Source of the DNA: Maricaulis sp963975345
Lineage (GTDB): Bacteria > Pseudomonadota > Alphaproteobacteria > Caulobacterales > Maricaulaceae
Direction: 5' to 3'
Assembly: GCF_963975345.1 (NCBI RefSeq)
Contig: NZ_CAXBGE010000003.1
Location: forward strand, 1 to 64,000
Length of the DNA stretch: 64,000 nucleotides
The position numbers were made by a program, and so were the translations under genes. The notes under the pieces were generated by a model, which saw only the letters and a list, made by a program, of their open reading frames with translations, had not been told where the DNA came from and did no database searches. Of the stretch, positions 17,913 through 25,995 are shown in pieces. Position 1 is the first letter of the stretch, and each line of letters opens with the position of its first letter.

Positions 17913-18638
17913 ATGCCGCAACTCGCCCTCATCCGCCACGGCCAGAGCGAGTGGAACCGGGAAAACCGGTTCACCGGATGGGTTGATGTCGATCTGACAG
18001 AGGAGGGCGAAGCCCAAGCCCGCCGATCAGGGGCTTTGCTCGCGGCGGCCGGGTTCAAGCCGGATCGGGCCTATACCTCGGTATTGACCCGCGCGATCCG
18101 GACGATGAATTTCTGCCTCGACGGACTCGGGCGCGCCTGGATCCCGGTCGAGAAGACCTGGCGGCTCAATGAACGGCACTACGGGGCACTGGCCGGTCTC
18201 GACAAGGATGAGACCCGCGCCAAGCATGGCGATGCCCAAGTCAAAATCTGGCGCCGCTCCTTCGATATCCCGCCGCCGCCGCTGGCTGAAGATGATCCAG
18301 ATCACCCCTGCAAGGACGAGCGCTACAGCGCCGTGCCGGTCGCGCTCCTGCCGTCCTCGGAATCACTCAAAATGACGCTCGAGCGCGTCGAACCAGCTTG
18401 GGAAGGCATGGTCGCACCACGCCTCGCAGCGGGCGAAAGCATCATCCTCGCCGCGCACGGCAACAGCCTGCGCGCGCTGATCAAATTTCTGTTCGAGGTC
18501 AGTGACCAGGACATTATTGATGTCGAGGTCCCGACGGGCAACCCGCTTTTGATCGATCTTTCCGATGACGCGCTCAAACCCATTGCCGCGCGATACCTCG
18601 ACCCTGAACGCGCCCGGCCTCTGCCACCACTGCCCTGA
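17913..18638 (+). CDS. gpmA: 2,3-bisphosphoglycerate-dependent phosphoglycerate mutase
   Basis: Glycolytic mutase interconverting 3- and 2-phosphoglycerate. The 241-residue product begins LALIRHGQSEWN with the phospho-histidine at residue 9, then NRFTGWVDVDLT, the LNERHYGAL substrate segment and the second catalytic histidine in ILAAHGNSLRAL. Start chosen at an ATG after AAGGAGA; a frame extending 20 codons further lacks a site. The next gene (RibD-like) begins three bases after the stop, so the two are co-transcribed. Confidence 0.95.
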   Translation: MPQLALIRHGQSEWNRENRFTGWVDVDLTEEGEAQARRSGALLAAAGFKPDRAYTSVLTRAIRTMNFCLDGLGRAWIPVEKTWRLNERHYGALAGLDKDETRAKHGDAQVKIWRRSFDIPPPPLAEDDPDHPCKDERYSAVPVALLPSSESLKMTLERVEPAWEGMVAPRLAAGESIILAAHGNSLRALIKFLFEVSDQDIIDVEVPTGNPLLIDLSDDALKPIAARYLDPERARPLPPLP

Positions 18639-18641
18639 GCC

Positions 18642-19295
18642 ATGTTTACGTCGGCCGACCACCGCTTCATGGATACGGCGCTGGCTCTGGCCAAGTCGCA
18701 ACTCGGGCGCACGGCTCCCAATCCCACTGTCGGCTGCGTGCTGGTCCGCGGTGGCCAGATCATCGGATGCGCCGCCACGGCCGATCACGGCCGCCCCCAT
18801 GCCGAACCACAAGCGCTCACCCAGGCCGGGGAGCTCGCGCGGGGCAGCCGCGCCTATGTCACGCTCGAGCCCTGTGCCTTTCACGGCCAGACACCGCCCT
18901 GTGCCTTGACGCTGATCGAGGCGGGGATTGGTTCAGTCTTCATCGCCTGTGTCGACGAGCATCCGAAAGTGGCCGGTCGCGGCATCGCCCTGCTGCGCGA
19001 AGCCGGAGTTCAGGTCGAGACCGGCTTGCGGCGCGCTGAGGCCGGACCGCTCTACGATGGTTTCTTTCATAGAGTTCGAACCGGACGGCCCAAACTCTAT
19101 CTCGACACAAACCCCGCCCACTATGACGCCGTCCTGACACTCGCCGCCACAGCCTCGCTCACCGAAGCGCTCGATGGGCTCGGCGATGCAGGCTTGAACC
19201 GGGTATGCGTCGCGCCCGATAGTCCGCTCGCGGCCCGGCTGATCGAAGCCGGCCTGGTGACGGGGCCGGCAGACCCGCCTCACACCGTGCGTTAA
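18642..19295 (+). CDS. RibD-like pyrimidine deaminase with a truncated reductase domain
   Basis: A 217-residue relative of bifunctional RibD (riboflavin synthesis). The N-terminal zinc deaminase is intact: NPTVGCVLV, the HAE triad element in RPHAEPQAL and the cysteine pair in TLEPCAFHGQTPPC. The reductase half, normally over 200 residues, is reduced to about 70. These keep something like its beginning (TGRPKLYLDTN) and its end (LGDAGLNRVCVAPDSPLAARLIEAGLV). Deamination may remain while reduction must come from another protein. It directly follows gpmA, not other rib genes. A divergent paralogue with another substrate is possible. Confidence 0.85.
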   Translation: MFTSADHRFMDTALALAKSQLGRTAPNPTVGCVLVRGGQIIGCAATADHGRPHAEPQALTQAGELARGSRAYVTLEPCAFHGQTPPCALTLIEAGIGSVFIACVDEHPKVAGRGIALLREAGVQVETGLRRAEAGPLYDGFFHRVRTGRPKLYLDTNPAHYDAVLTLAATASLTEALDGLGDAGLNRVCVAPDSPLAARLIEAGLVTGPADPPHTVR

Positions 19296-19350
19296 CACTC
19301 CTTGGCTAGGCTGGCAGATCGGGCTTAACACCAACAGGATTGAACACGTC

Positions 19351-20652
19351 ATGGCCGGCCAGAAAATCGAGTATGTCAAACTCGACCAGGCACAAGCCGA
19401 TGCGATTTGCGACCGGCACGAGCGGCTATGGTCGGGCCGGGCCGGTGGTGCACGCGCCAGCTTCGCCTATTCAATTCTCGAAGACCTAGATCTCTCCAAC
19501 CGCGACCTGTCCGATGCCGATTTCAGCGGCGCGGTTCTGCGCGGGACCAACCTGTCCGGCGCCACCCTCAACAGCGCGATTTTCTTTGCCGCCGATTTGC
19601 GCCGCGCTTCACTTGAGGGCGCCTGTCTGCGGCGGGCCGATCTGCGGGGCGCCATCATGCGAGGTGCCAATCTCACTGGCGCCGACATGACCGAGGCCGA
19701 TCTGCGCGAAGGCGCGATTGCCCAGGTCGACAAGGAAAAGGGTTTGACAATCCTGACCCACACAACCCAGCAAAGCGACGCCGGCAAAGCGAATTTCAGC
19801 GGCGCCAACCTGTCGCGCTCGAAAATGGCCGGAATGACGGCCCAGACCGCCGACTTTACTGACGCCGTGCTGCTCGGAGCCCGGATGATCCGTGCCAATT
19901 TGCGCGGTTCCTCGTTCCAGGGCGCCAATCTGGAAGGTGCCGACCTGTCAGGCGCGGATCTGACTGGCGTCGACTTTACCAATAGCGTGATGATTGGCGT
20001 CAAGACCGTGATGGCCAAGACCGAAGGCATGAAAACCGACGGCGCGCTGACCAGCGAACCCGTCGGCATCGACGCCAACAATCTCGACAATCCGGTCGCC
20101 GACCAGATCGCCTCACATGTGAAATGGTGCGAAACCGATGGCCGCGAGGGCAAGCCCTCATTGTTCGATGGCATGGATTTGCGAGGGCTGCACTCGCTTG
20201 CCGGCAAAACCCTGACCGCTTTCCACGCCCGTGGCTCGACCTTGTATGGCCTTGACCTTGAAGGGGCACAATTGCAGGGCGCTCGGCTCGAACGCGCCGA
20301 TTTGCGCATGGTCTGCTTGCGCGGCGCCGATCTGCGCGGGGCAGATCTGACCGGTGCCAATCTGTGCAATGCCGATCTGCGCGATTGCCAATTCGGCCCG
20401 CTCGTTCTTGAGGGAGACCGCGTGCTGCCGGCCTCACTCGCGGGCAGCAAGGCGCGCTACGCCGATTTCCGGGGCGTCGACATGCGGCAGGCCAAGGCAA
20501 CCGGTGCCGACTTCTCCTATTCGCGCCTGGACGGGGCCAATGTCCGCAAGGCGCGGTTCAGCGGCTCCTGCTTCACCGGCGCAACGCTCGATCACGACTT
20601 TCTCGAGCATGCAGAAGCGATTGACGGTGCGGTCGACATTCACGCTGCCTGA
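19351..20652 (+). CDS. Pentapeptide-repeat protein
   Basis: A 433-residue protein built mostly of A(D/N)LXX pentapeptides (for example LSNRDLSDADFSGAVLRG, DLRGADLTGANLCNADLRD). Three blocks lie at about residues 45-130, 145-220 and 290-400, separated by non-repeat segments. Such repeats fold as right-handed quadrilateral beta-helices. No signal peptide or membrane segment is seen, so it is probably cytosolic. Known members include gyrase-protecting DNA mimics, but nothing here shows that role. Start at an ATG after a weak AACACGTC region. It converges on hsp20. Confidence 0.9.
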   Translation: MAGQKIEYVKLDQAQADAICDRHERLWSGRAGGARASFAYSILEDLDLSNRDLSDADFSGAVLRGTNLSGATLNSAIFFAADLRRASLEGACLRRADLRGAIMRGANLTGADMTEADLREGAIAQVDKEKGLTILTHTTQQSDAGKANFSGANLSRSKMAGMTAQTADFTDAVLLGARMIRANLRGSSFQGANLEGADLSGADLTGVDFTNSVMIGVKTVMAKTEGMKTDGALTSEPVGIDANNLDNPVADQIASHVKWCETDGREGKPSLFDGMDLRGLHSLAGKTLTAFHARGSTLYGLDLEGAQLQGARLERADLRMVCLRGADLRGADLTGANLCNADLRDCQFGPLVLEGDRVLPASLAGSKARYADFRGVDMRQAKATGADFSYSRLDGANVRKARFSGSCFTGATLDHDFLEHAEAIDGAVDIHAA

Positions 20653-20655
20653 TCG

Positions 20656-20688
20656 AAAAAAAGGGCGACGAACCGAAGTTCGCCGCCC
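20656..20688 (-). terminator. Intrinsic terminator of hsp20
   Basis: Read on the minus strand: stem GGGCGGCGAAC / GTTCGTCGCCC with a four-base loop and one mismatch, followed by seven T residues. It ends hsp20, and on the plus strand it may also help stop the pentapeptide gene. Confidence 0.8.
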
Positions 20689-20727
20689 AAATTCGAGGGA
20701 TATCAATTTCGTCGTGTGTAGGCGGCG

Positions 20728-21204
20728 TCAGGCCGCCTTGGTCCTGCGGGGCTCGATCAGCCGCGCCTTCGGTTTCCCGGAAGCACCGGAAATCTCGATC
20801 TTGCGCGGCTTGGCCGCTTCGGGAATCTCGCGCACGAGATGAACGGTCAGCAGCCCGTTGAGCAAATCGGCATCGGCCACCTCAACATGATCAGCCAGGT
20901 GGAAGCGACGTTCGAAGGCGCGCTCGGCAATGCCGCGGTGCAGGAAGCGTCGGGAAGCGCTGTCGTCCTTCGCCGCGATCTTACCGGCGATCGTCAGGAT
21001 GTTTTCCTGGACTTCAACGGTGAGGTCATCTTCGCCAAACCCGGCGACGGCGAGTTCAATCAGATACTCATTCTCGTCGACGTGCTGGATATTGAAAGGC
21101 GGATAGCCTTGGGACTCGATCTTGGTCGCCGAGTCCATCATGTCTGCCAGACGATCAAAGCCGACGATCGAGCGGTAGAGCGGTGTAAAATCAACTGTTC
21201 TCAT
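20728..21204 (-). CDS. Small heat-shock protein Hsp20 (IbpA family)
   Basis: ATP-independent chaperone of 158 residues that binds unfolding proteins. The N-terminus MRTVDFTPLYRSIVGFDRL is typical of proteobacterial IbpA-class proteins. The alpha-crystallin domain (about residues 37-130) includes YPPFNIQ, the VEVQENILTIAG strand, the RRFLHRGIAERAFERRF loop and GLLTVHLVREIPE, followed by the basic tail. Upstream are a sigma-32-type promoter and a ROSE-like leader hairpin, matching how IbpA homologues are controlled in alphaproteobacteria. Confidence 0.95.
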   Translation of the reverse strand: MRTVDFTPLYRSIVGFDRLADMMDSATKIESQGYPPFNIQHVDENEYLIELAVAGFGEDDLTVEVQENILTIAGKIAAKDDSASRRFLHRGIAERAFERRFHLADHVEVADADLLNGLLTVHLVREIPEAAKPRKIEISGASGKPKARLIEPRRTKAA

Positions 21205-21330
21205 TTGAACTTATCCTCATTTAGAGCGACAAGGCCTGCCGGCAAACCGTTTGCCTGCATTGAGCCGACCGCGATTGCGCCATCAGGCCGCAACCGGGTC
21301 GCGAGCCCCGTTATGGCGGCTCGCACCCCT
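21205..21330 (-). promoter_or_regulatory. ROSE-like RNA thermometer in the hsp20 leader
   Basis: The leader can fold into successive hairpins: GCGAGCC/GGCTCGC (21301-21326), GGCAAA/TTTGCC (21241-21255) and, next to the start codon, CUUGUCGCUC / GAGGAUAAG (21210-21233) around a UAAAU loop. In the last stem all nine bases of the Shine-Dalgarno arm pair, and a single G is bulged opposite the GAGGA. That bulged G within a UYGCU-type arm is the hallmark of ROSE elements. It should block translation at low temperature and melt on heat shock. Confidence 0.82.
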
Positions 21331-21331
21331 C

Positions 21332-21360
21332 AGATGGGGACTGAAAATGGGTGTCGCAAG
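21332..21360 (-). promoter_or_regulatory. Sigma-32 (RpoH) type promoter of hsp20
   Basis: On the minus strand CTTGCG (21355-21360) and CCCCATCT (21332-21339) are separated by 15 bp, close to the heat-shock consensus CTTGAA-N13-17-CCCCAT. The predicted transcript start gives a leader of about 120 nt, as expected for a ROSE-controlled gene. Confidence 0.8.
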
Positions 21361-21437
21361 CCCTGCCACCACCGTGAGCGATTGCCTTGCCGGCGCGCCT
21401 TCTCTAGGACTGTCCTTCGCGCTGACGGAGAGACACG

Positions 21438-22385
21438 ATGAATCAGACCTTTCGCTTTGGAGCCCTTACGGGTTTTGCCTTACTCCTCGTGGCCTGTAGC
21501 GATTCAGCTACGCCGCCGGCGCCGCAAGCGGAACCTGCCGCTGAGATGCCGGATGAAGCCACCGAGGCGCAGGCCGCTGAAGCAACGGTCGTCACACCCG
21601 GCCGCGCGGACCTCGCCGATGCCCTGGCTGGCGAATGGCGCGGCGCGGAAGCCGAACGCGATGCCGCGCGACATCCCGCAGAAACGCTTGATTTCTTCGG
21701 GATTGACCCGAGCGGCACCATCATCGAGATCTGGCCCGGCAGCGGCTGGTATTCTGACATCCTGGCGCCCTGGATTGCCGGCAATGGCGGCCAATATGTT
21801 GCGGCTCACTTCGCCTTGAGTTCCGACAATGCCAGCCGTCGCAGTTCGCGCACTGAATTTGAGGCTCACGTCGCCGATCACGCCATCTTCGGCAATGTCA
21901 GAATTGTCGATTTTGGGCAGCATAGCGGTGCTCTGGTCGAACCAGGGACGGCCGATGCGGTGCTGACCTTCCGCAATGTCCACAACTGGATGATGTTCGG
22001 TTATGCGGAAAAGGCCTTCGACGATTTTTACGCAGCGCTGCGCCCAGGCGGCGTCCTCGGCGTCGTGGATCACCGCTTGCCCTCAACGCGCGAGCAAGAC
22101 CCCCAAGCCAGCTCAGGCTATGTCCAGCAGGCCTATGTCATCGCATTGGCCGAGGAGGCCGGTTTCGAACTGGTCGCCACCTCGGAGATCAATGCCAATG
22201 AAGCCGATACAGCCGATCACCCATTCGGGGTCTGGACCCTGCCCCCGGTTCGGCGATCAACGGCAAACGGTGCGGAGATGGCGGCCGATTTCGACCGGGC
22301 CCATTATGACGGGATTGGTGAGAGTGATCGCATGACCCTGCTGTTCAGAAAGCCTGAGGCGAGCCCGGCGGAAGCCGCCGAGTGA
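21438..22385 (+). CDS. Predicted exported methyltransferase-like lipoprotein (COG4798 type)
   Basis: A 315-residue protein with a lipoprotein signal (ALLLVAC, lipobox Cys about 20) and a Pro/Ala/Glu linker. A class I SAM-methyltransferase-like domain follows: a motif I-like IIEIWPGSGWYSDIL near residue 96, VLTFRNVHNWM and RPGGVLGVVDHRLP. The family is known as predicted methyltransferases, but export raises the question of whether SAM is the cofactor. It overlaps the next gene by four bases (GTGA), so the two act as one unit. Substrate unknown. Confidence 0.82.
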   Translation: MNQTFRFGALTGFALLLVACSDSATPPAPQAEPAAEMPDEATEAQAAEATVVTPGRADLADALAGEWRGAEAERDAARHPAETLDFFGIDPSGTIIEIWPGSGWYSDILAPWIAGNGGQYVAAHFALSSDNASRRSSRTEFEAHVADHAIFGNVRIVDFGQHSGALVEPGTADAVLTFRNVHNWMMFGYAEKAFDDFYAALRPGGVLGVVDHRLPSTREQDPQASSGYVQQAYVIALAEEAGFELVATSEINANEADTADHPFGVWTLPPVRRSTANGAEMAADFDRAHYDGIGESDRMTLLFRKPEASPAEAAE

Positions 22386-23053
22386 ACCGGCTCGCCACCC
22401 TTTGTCTGGCGGCGTTCGCCGCAGGTGTGATGGCGGTCGGCGCGGGTGCGCAGTCGGGCGAACGCGAAGTTGGCCCACTGCCGCGCCTGTTTCCGCATTG
22501 GCAGGATTACCTTGACCTGCCGGCCGACGACCGCAGCCACTTCACACTGGCCTATGTCATCGGCTCCAATCGCGGTGTCACGGCTGAGGATATCCGTCTC
22601 TGGTACGTGGACGCGACCGGTGAAACCGTGCTCGAGCTGGCGCCGGACGGACAAGTCCTCAATCCGCCGGATGCTGAGACGCTGCAGGCGGCGCCCATGC
22701 TGTGGGTCAATCAACCGCAAGGCGGGATGTCGGTCAGCATGAGCTTCCAGGCTAGTCTGGGGAGCGGCAGCGAGATTGACCGGCTCGACACATTGTTGGC
22801 GCTGGAACAAGCCAATCAGGCGATGCGGCGCACCGGCGGTGTCGCCTCACTTTTTGCGCCCGCGTTCAAAACCCTGATCTTTGTCTTTGACGGCACAGCA
22901 CCCGACGCCTGGGCCATCCGCACGGATGGTAGCCGGACGCCGCTGGTCGTCCAGGAGGATCGCGCCACCTACCGGCCGAATGATCGTGATATGCGCGATG
23001 TCGAGCGGCTGGTGTTCGGACGCGCGCCGATGCGGATTCTGCTGGATTCCTAG
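22382..23053 (+). CDS. Hypothetical exported protein
   Basis: A 223-residue protein beginning with GTG that overlaps the preceding stop. It has a signal peptide (LATLCLAAFAAGVMAVGAGAQS) and a mature part without a recognised domain. It contains LFPHWQDYLDLPADDRSHFTLAYVI near the start and a beta-rich remainder. The coupling to the methyltransferase-like lipoprotein suggests a shared periplasmic task. I do not recognise the family. Confidence 0.72.
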   Translation: MNRLATLCLAAFAAGVMAVGAGAQSGEREVGPLPRLFPHWQDYLDLPADDRSHFTLAYVIGSNRGVTAEDIRLWYVDATGETVLELAPDGQVLNPPDAETLQAAPMLWVNQPQGGMSVSMSFQASLGSGSEIDRLDTLLALEQANQAMRRTGGVASLFAPAFKTLIFVFDGTAPDAWAIRTDGSRTPLVVQEDRATYRPNDRDMRDVERLVFGRAPMRILLDS

Positions 23054-23110
23054 ACCCACCTCACCGCATTCACAGCTGGCGAACACGCGCCAGTTGGCAC
23101 AGCCAAAGCT

Positions 23111-23908
23111 CTAGTGGGCCGCGGCTTTGAGCCAACCGAGCGCCTCGGCATGAAGATCCGGATGGGCTGCGGCAATCACCTGGCCGCCGCCGCTGCAATC
23201 GCCGCCCGTCCAATTGGTGATCACGCCGCCGGCACCGCGTATGATCGGCATCAGCGCCTGCACGTCATAGGGCTGCAATCCGCTTTCAACCACCAGATCA
23301 ATCCCGCCCTGTGCCAGCATGGCGTAGGCATAGCCGTCATAACCATAGCGGCACAATCGAACGGCCTGGCGCAGGGCGTCAAAAGCGTCCCGTTCGGCAT
23401 TGCGAAACAGGAAAGCATCGGTGGTGGCGAGAATTGCATCGGCCAGCCCGACCGTTTTACGGGTTTGCAGTTGTTGAATTTGGTCGCCCTGCCGATAGCT
23501 CGCGCCATCATTCCAGCCTGTGAAGCGCTCACCGATATGGGGCTGGTCGATCAGCCCCAGGCGGGGGCGTCCGTTGTGGGATAGGGCGATTAGGACGGTC
23601 CAGCTCGGCAGACCGGCGATGAAGGCGCGCGTGCCATCGATTGGATCGAGCACCCATTGGCGGCCGTTTTTTGAAATGCGTTCTGGAAACTCTTCCCCAA
23701 GGATGCCGTCATCGGGCGCCAAAGCGTCGAGCACGGCCCGCATCGCAGTCTCGGAGGCCCGGTCGGCGACGGTCACCGGGTCAAAGCCACGTGCGAGCTT
23801 GTTCTCGACGGTCAGGCTTTGCCGAAAATAGGGTTTGATCGCTGCGCGCGCCGCATCAGCCATCTGATTGGCGATAACAAGATCGGCGCGGGGATCGAAG
23901 TCGGACAT
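23111..23908 (-). CDS. hisN: Histidinol-phosphatase of the inositol monophosphatase family
   Basis: Mg-dependent phosphatase of 265 residues, probably histidinol-phosphate phosphatase (step 8 of histidine synthesis). It has the metal-site motifs GEEFPE (about residue 71), DPIDGTRAF (about 91) and YDVQALMPIIRGAGG (about 208), where HisN enzymes carry YD rather than the usual WD. The start MSDFDPRADL is family-like. It stands beside an XRE regulator gene on the same strand. Inositol or another phosphate ester remains a possible substrate. Confidence 0.85.
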   Translation of the reverse strand: MSDFDPRADLVIANQMADAARAAIKPYFRQSLTVENKLARGFDPVTVADRASETAMRAVLDALAPDDGILGEEFPERISKNGRQWVLDPIDGTRAFIAGLPSWTVLIALSHNGRPRLGLIDQPHIGERFTGWNDGASYRQGDQIQQLQTRKTVGLADAILATTDAFLFRNAERDAFDALRQAVRLCRYGYDGYAYAMLAQGGIDLVVESGLQPYDVQALMPIIRGAGGVITNWTGGDCSGGGQVIAAAHPDLHAEALGWLKAAAH

Positions 23909-23969
23909 GCGGATGCGCCTAGCATGGAGACGTCACCCGCACCAGTCAGGAGGGAAGGCGGGGCAGCTT

Positions 23970-24359
23970 TCAGGCCGCGGCGTCGTTCGCTGCCTCTTCC
24001 GGCTCGAGGGACTTGGCCAGCTCGAGAAGGCGCTTTCGCGGACGCTCACCGAGCCGGTAATAGGCGCGGATCAGATCGACCGTTTCTTTCTGCGATAACA
24101 CATCGGCAGCCAGATGACCTTCACCGGCGACCTCGTCGCGGCTCGACAGACCCTCATAGAAATACTGCACGGGCACATCGAGCGATTCAGCAAGCTCAAA
24201 CAGACGGCTCGCGCTGACGCGGTTGGCGCCACATTCATATTTTTGGATTTGCTGAAACCGGATGCCGACGGATTCGGCCAGCTGTTGCTGGGTTAAACCC
24301 AAAAGCCGACGCCGGCGCCGTAGGCGCTTGCCAACATGAAGATCGATATCATTGGTCAT
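23970..24359 (-). CDS. XRE-family transcriptional regulator (PhrR/PraR-like)
   Basis: A 129-residue DNA-binding protein with an N-terminal Cro/C1 helix-turn-helix (about residues 9-65: RRRRRLLGLTQQQLAESVGI and RFQQIQKYECGANRVSASRL). A family-typical segment LDVPVQYFYEGL and an acidic C-terminus follow. Homologues with this near-invariant core are found throughout alphaproteobacteria (PhrR/PraR in rhizobia). The start is the ATG before TNDIDLHVGKRL; the upstream extension of the frame is not conserved in type. Targets are not evident from context. Confidence 0.9.
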   Translation of the reverse strand: MTNDIDLHVGKRLRRRRRLLGLTQQQLAESVGIRFQQIQKYECGANRVSASRLFELAESLDVPVQYFYEGLSSRDEVAGEGHLAADVLSQKETVDLIRAYYRLGERPRKRLLELAKSLEPEEAANDAAA

Positions 24360-24479
24360 AATACTTGCCGCCCATTCTTCGCCTGTTGAAGTGCGCCGCA
24401 GTGGGACGCTCACCTGAGACGAGAGCAAAGCGCGTGCCGCGCGAAGCGAGCCCATCATGCTCGCCTCATATGGGCATGA

Positions 24480-25376
24480 TTATGACGGCCTGAGCCACTC
24501 CCAGTTCATTTGGGAGAAGTGTTTGATAAATTGTTGTAATTTGCCATGAAAGGCCTCGAACTCCGGTTTCATTGAGACCGGTGACTCGTGCAGATATAGC
24601 GCGCGGTTGATCTCGAGCTGGACCACGTGCACACCCAAATCGGGCTTTCCATAATGCTCGGTGGTGTGCCCGCCGGCATAGGGAGTGTTCCGAACTGTAA
24701 CGAAACCCTGCTCGCGCAAGCCAGTCTCGAGCGCCGCCGTGATGCGATGATCACTGGACTGGCCGAAGCGATCACCCAGGACAAAGTCGACACCCGGCGC
24801 GCTGTGTTCAGGCATGGAATGCATATCGAGCACGATCGCGAAGCCGAACCGGACCCGGATTTCGTCGATCACCGCAGCGAGACTTTGGTGATAGGGCTCA
24901 TAGAAGGTCGAGAGGCGCCCTTGAGCATTTGCGAAGTTCATTCGGCGAGCATACAGCGACTGTCCATCGGATCCGACACGCGGGATGACGCCGAGGCCAC
25001 AGGCGACACGGCGCGAGGGCGGTTCGGCGCAGCCGAGCACGCGGTCGCGGTACATGCCCGCATCGAGTTCGCCGGCCGCGCGGTTCACATCGACAAAGAC
25101 GCGCGGAAACAGGGCGCAGACCAGACTGGCGCCACTCGCCGGTGCGCCCTCGATCAACAGATCGACATAAGCGTCCTCTGAACGGCGCAGCTTCTCGACA
25201 GGAAGCCGGGTCTCGGCGCATAATTGCGGCAGGTAATCGCGTCCGGAATGCGGTGATGAGAGGACGATCGGGCGGGCGTCGCCTCGATCCGGGCGAACCA
25301 CCCTGACGACGCTGCCGATATTTTTTCCATCCGTCTTGGAATGCGAATCGGTCATGGTCGGGATTGTGGCTGTCAT
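24480..25376 (-). CDS. N-formylglutamate amidohydrolase family protein
   Basis: A 298-residue hydrolase of the HutG/FGase family, which removes formate from N-formyl-L-glutamate. Family segments are VLSSPHSGRDYLPQ near residue 38, RSEDAYVDLLIEGA, DVNRAAGELDAGMY, LDMHSMPE and HTTEHYGKPDLGVHVVQLEINRALY split across the metal site. It is not in a hut operon here, so the true substrate could be another formyl amide. ATG 25376 is used; a second ATG seven codons in is an alternative. Its gene is divergent from cpdR. Confidence 0.87.
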   Translation of the reverse strand: MTATIPTMTDSHSKTDGKNIGSVVRVVRPDRGDARPIVLSSPHSGRDYLPQLCAETRLPVEKLRRSEDAYVDLLIEGAPASGASLVCALFPRVFVDVNRAAGELDAGMYRDRVLGCAEPPSRRVACGLGVIPRVGSDGQSLYARRMNFANAQGRLSTFYEPYHQSLAAVIDEIRVRFGFAIVLDMHSMPEHSAPGVDFVLGDRFGQSSDHRITAALETGLREQGFVTVRNTPYAGGHTTEHYGKPDLGVHVVQLEINRALYLHESPVSMKPEFEAFHGKLQQFIKHFSQMNWEWLRPS

Positions 25377-25494
25377 CTGATCAGATTGGTCGGCTGCAGA
25401 TCGCCGGTCAAGCGATGCAGCGCGTTCAGCGGGTTTTTACCTTAGGTCTGTATGGTGCCGTCAAAGTTTGTTTTCGCAAGGGTGGGACCCAACC

Positions 25495-25860
25495 ATGTGC
25501 AAGATTCTTCTGGCAGAAGACGATGACTCGATGCGCGACTTCCTGGCCAAGGCGCTGAAACGCGCTGGCCACGACGTCACGGTCTGTTCCGATGGTGAGG
25601 AAGGCCTTGATGCCATTGGCGAAAAGGCGGCGCAGTTTGATCTGCTGCTGACCGATATCGTGATGCCTGGCGTCGATGGCATTGAGCTGGCGCGACGCGC
25701 GGCTGAGGTCGATCCAGCCCTCAAGATCATGTTTATCACCGGCTTCGCGGCCGTAGCGCTCAATCCGGGCTCCGGCGCGCCAACCAATGCGAAAGTGCTG
25801 TCCAAGCCTTTCCATCTGCGCGAGTTGGTCGATGAAGTGGCACGGGTGATGGCGGCCTGA
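25495..25860 (+). CDS. cpdR: Single-domain response regulator CpdR
   Basis: A receiver-only protein of 121 residues. It starts MCKILLAEDDDSMRDFLAKA with the acidic pocket EDDD, the phospho-acceptor Asp about 54 in LLTDIVMPGVDG and the Lys in VLSKPFH. In Caulobacter, CpdR is an adaptor that brings substrates to the ClpXP protease when unphosphorylated. The match in length and sequence character to that protein is strong. The ATG follows GGTGGG; a TTG nine codons upstream is less likely. A terminator follows directly. Confidence 0.92.
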   Translation: MCKILLAEDDDSMRDFLAKALKRAGHDVTVCSDGEEGLDAIGEKAAQFDLLLTDIVMPGVDGIELARRAAEVDPALKIMFITGFAAVALNPGSGAPTNAKVLSKPFHLRELVDEVARVMAA

Positions 25861-25900
25861 GGCCACAAGGGCTGACCCAACCAGACGTCGGATCATGAAG

Positions 25901-25929
25901 AGCGCTGCCCCACCGGGCGGCGCTTTTTT
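25901..25929 (+). terminator. Intrinsic terminator of cpdR
   Basis: AGCGCTGCCC, loop CACC, GGGCGGCGCT, then TTTTT. Stem of ten with one mismatch, 40 bp after the cpdR stop. Confidence 0.88.
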
Positions 25930-25934
25930 GTATG

Positions 25935-25969
25935 TCAAAAAGAAAGGGCCCGCTCTTTCGAACGGGCCC
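25935..25969 (-). terminator. Intrinsic terminator of the TonB receptor gene
   Basis: Minus strand: GGGCCCG / CGGGCCC hairpin (25946-25969) followed by TTTCTTTTT. It lies 27 bp after the receptor stop and back to back with the cpdR terminator. Confidence 0.85.
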
Positions 25970-25995
25970 CAACTCATTTCAAGTCTGGTCTAGGA

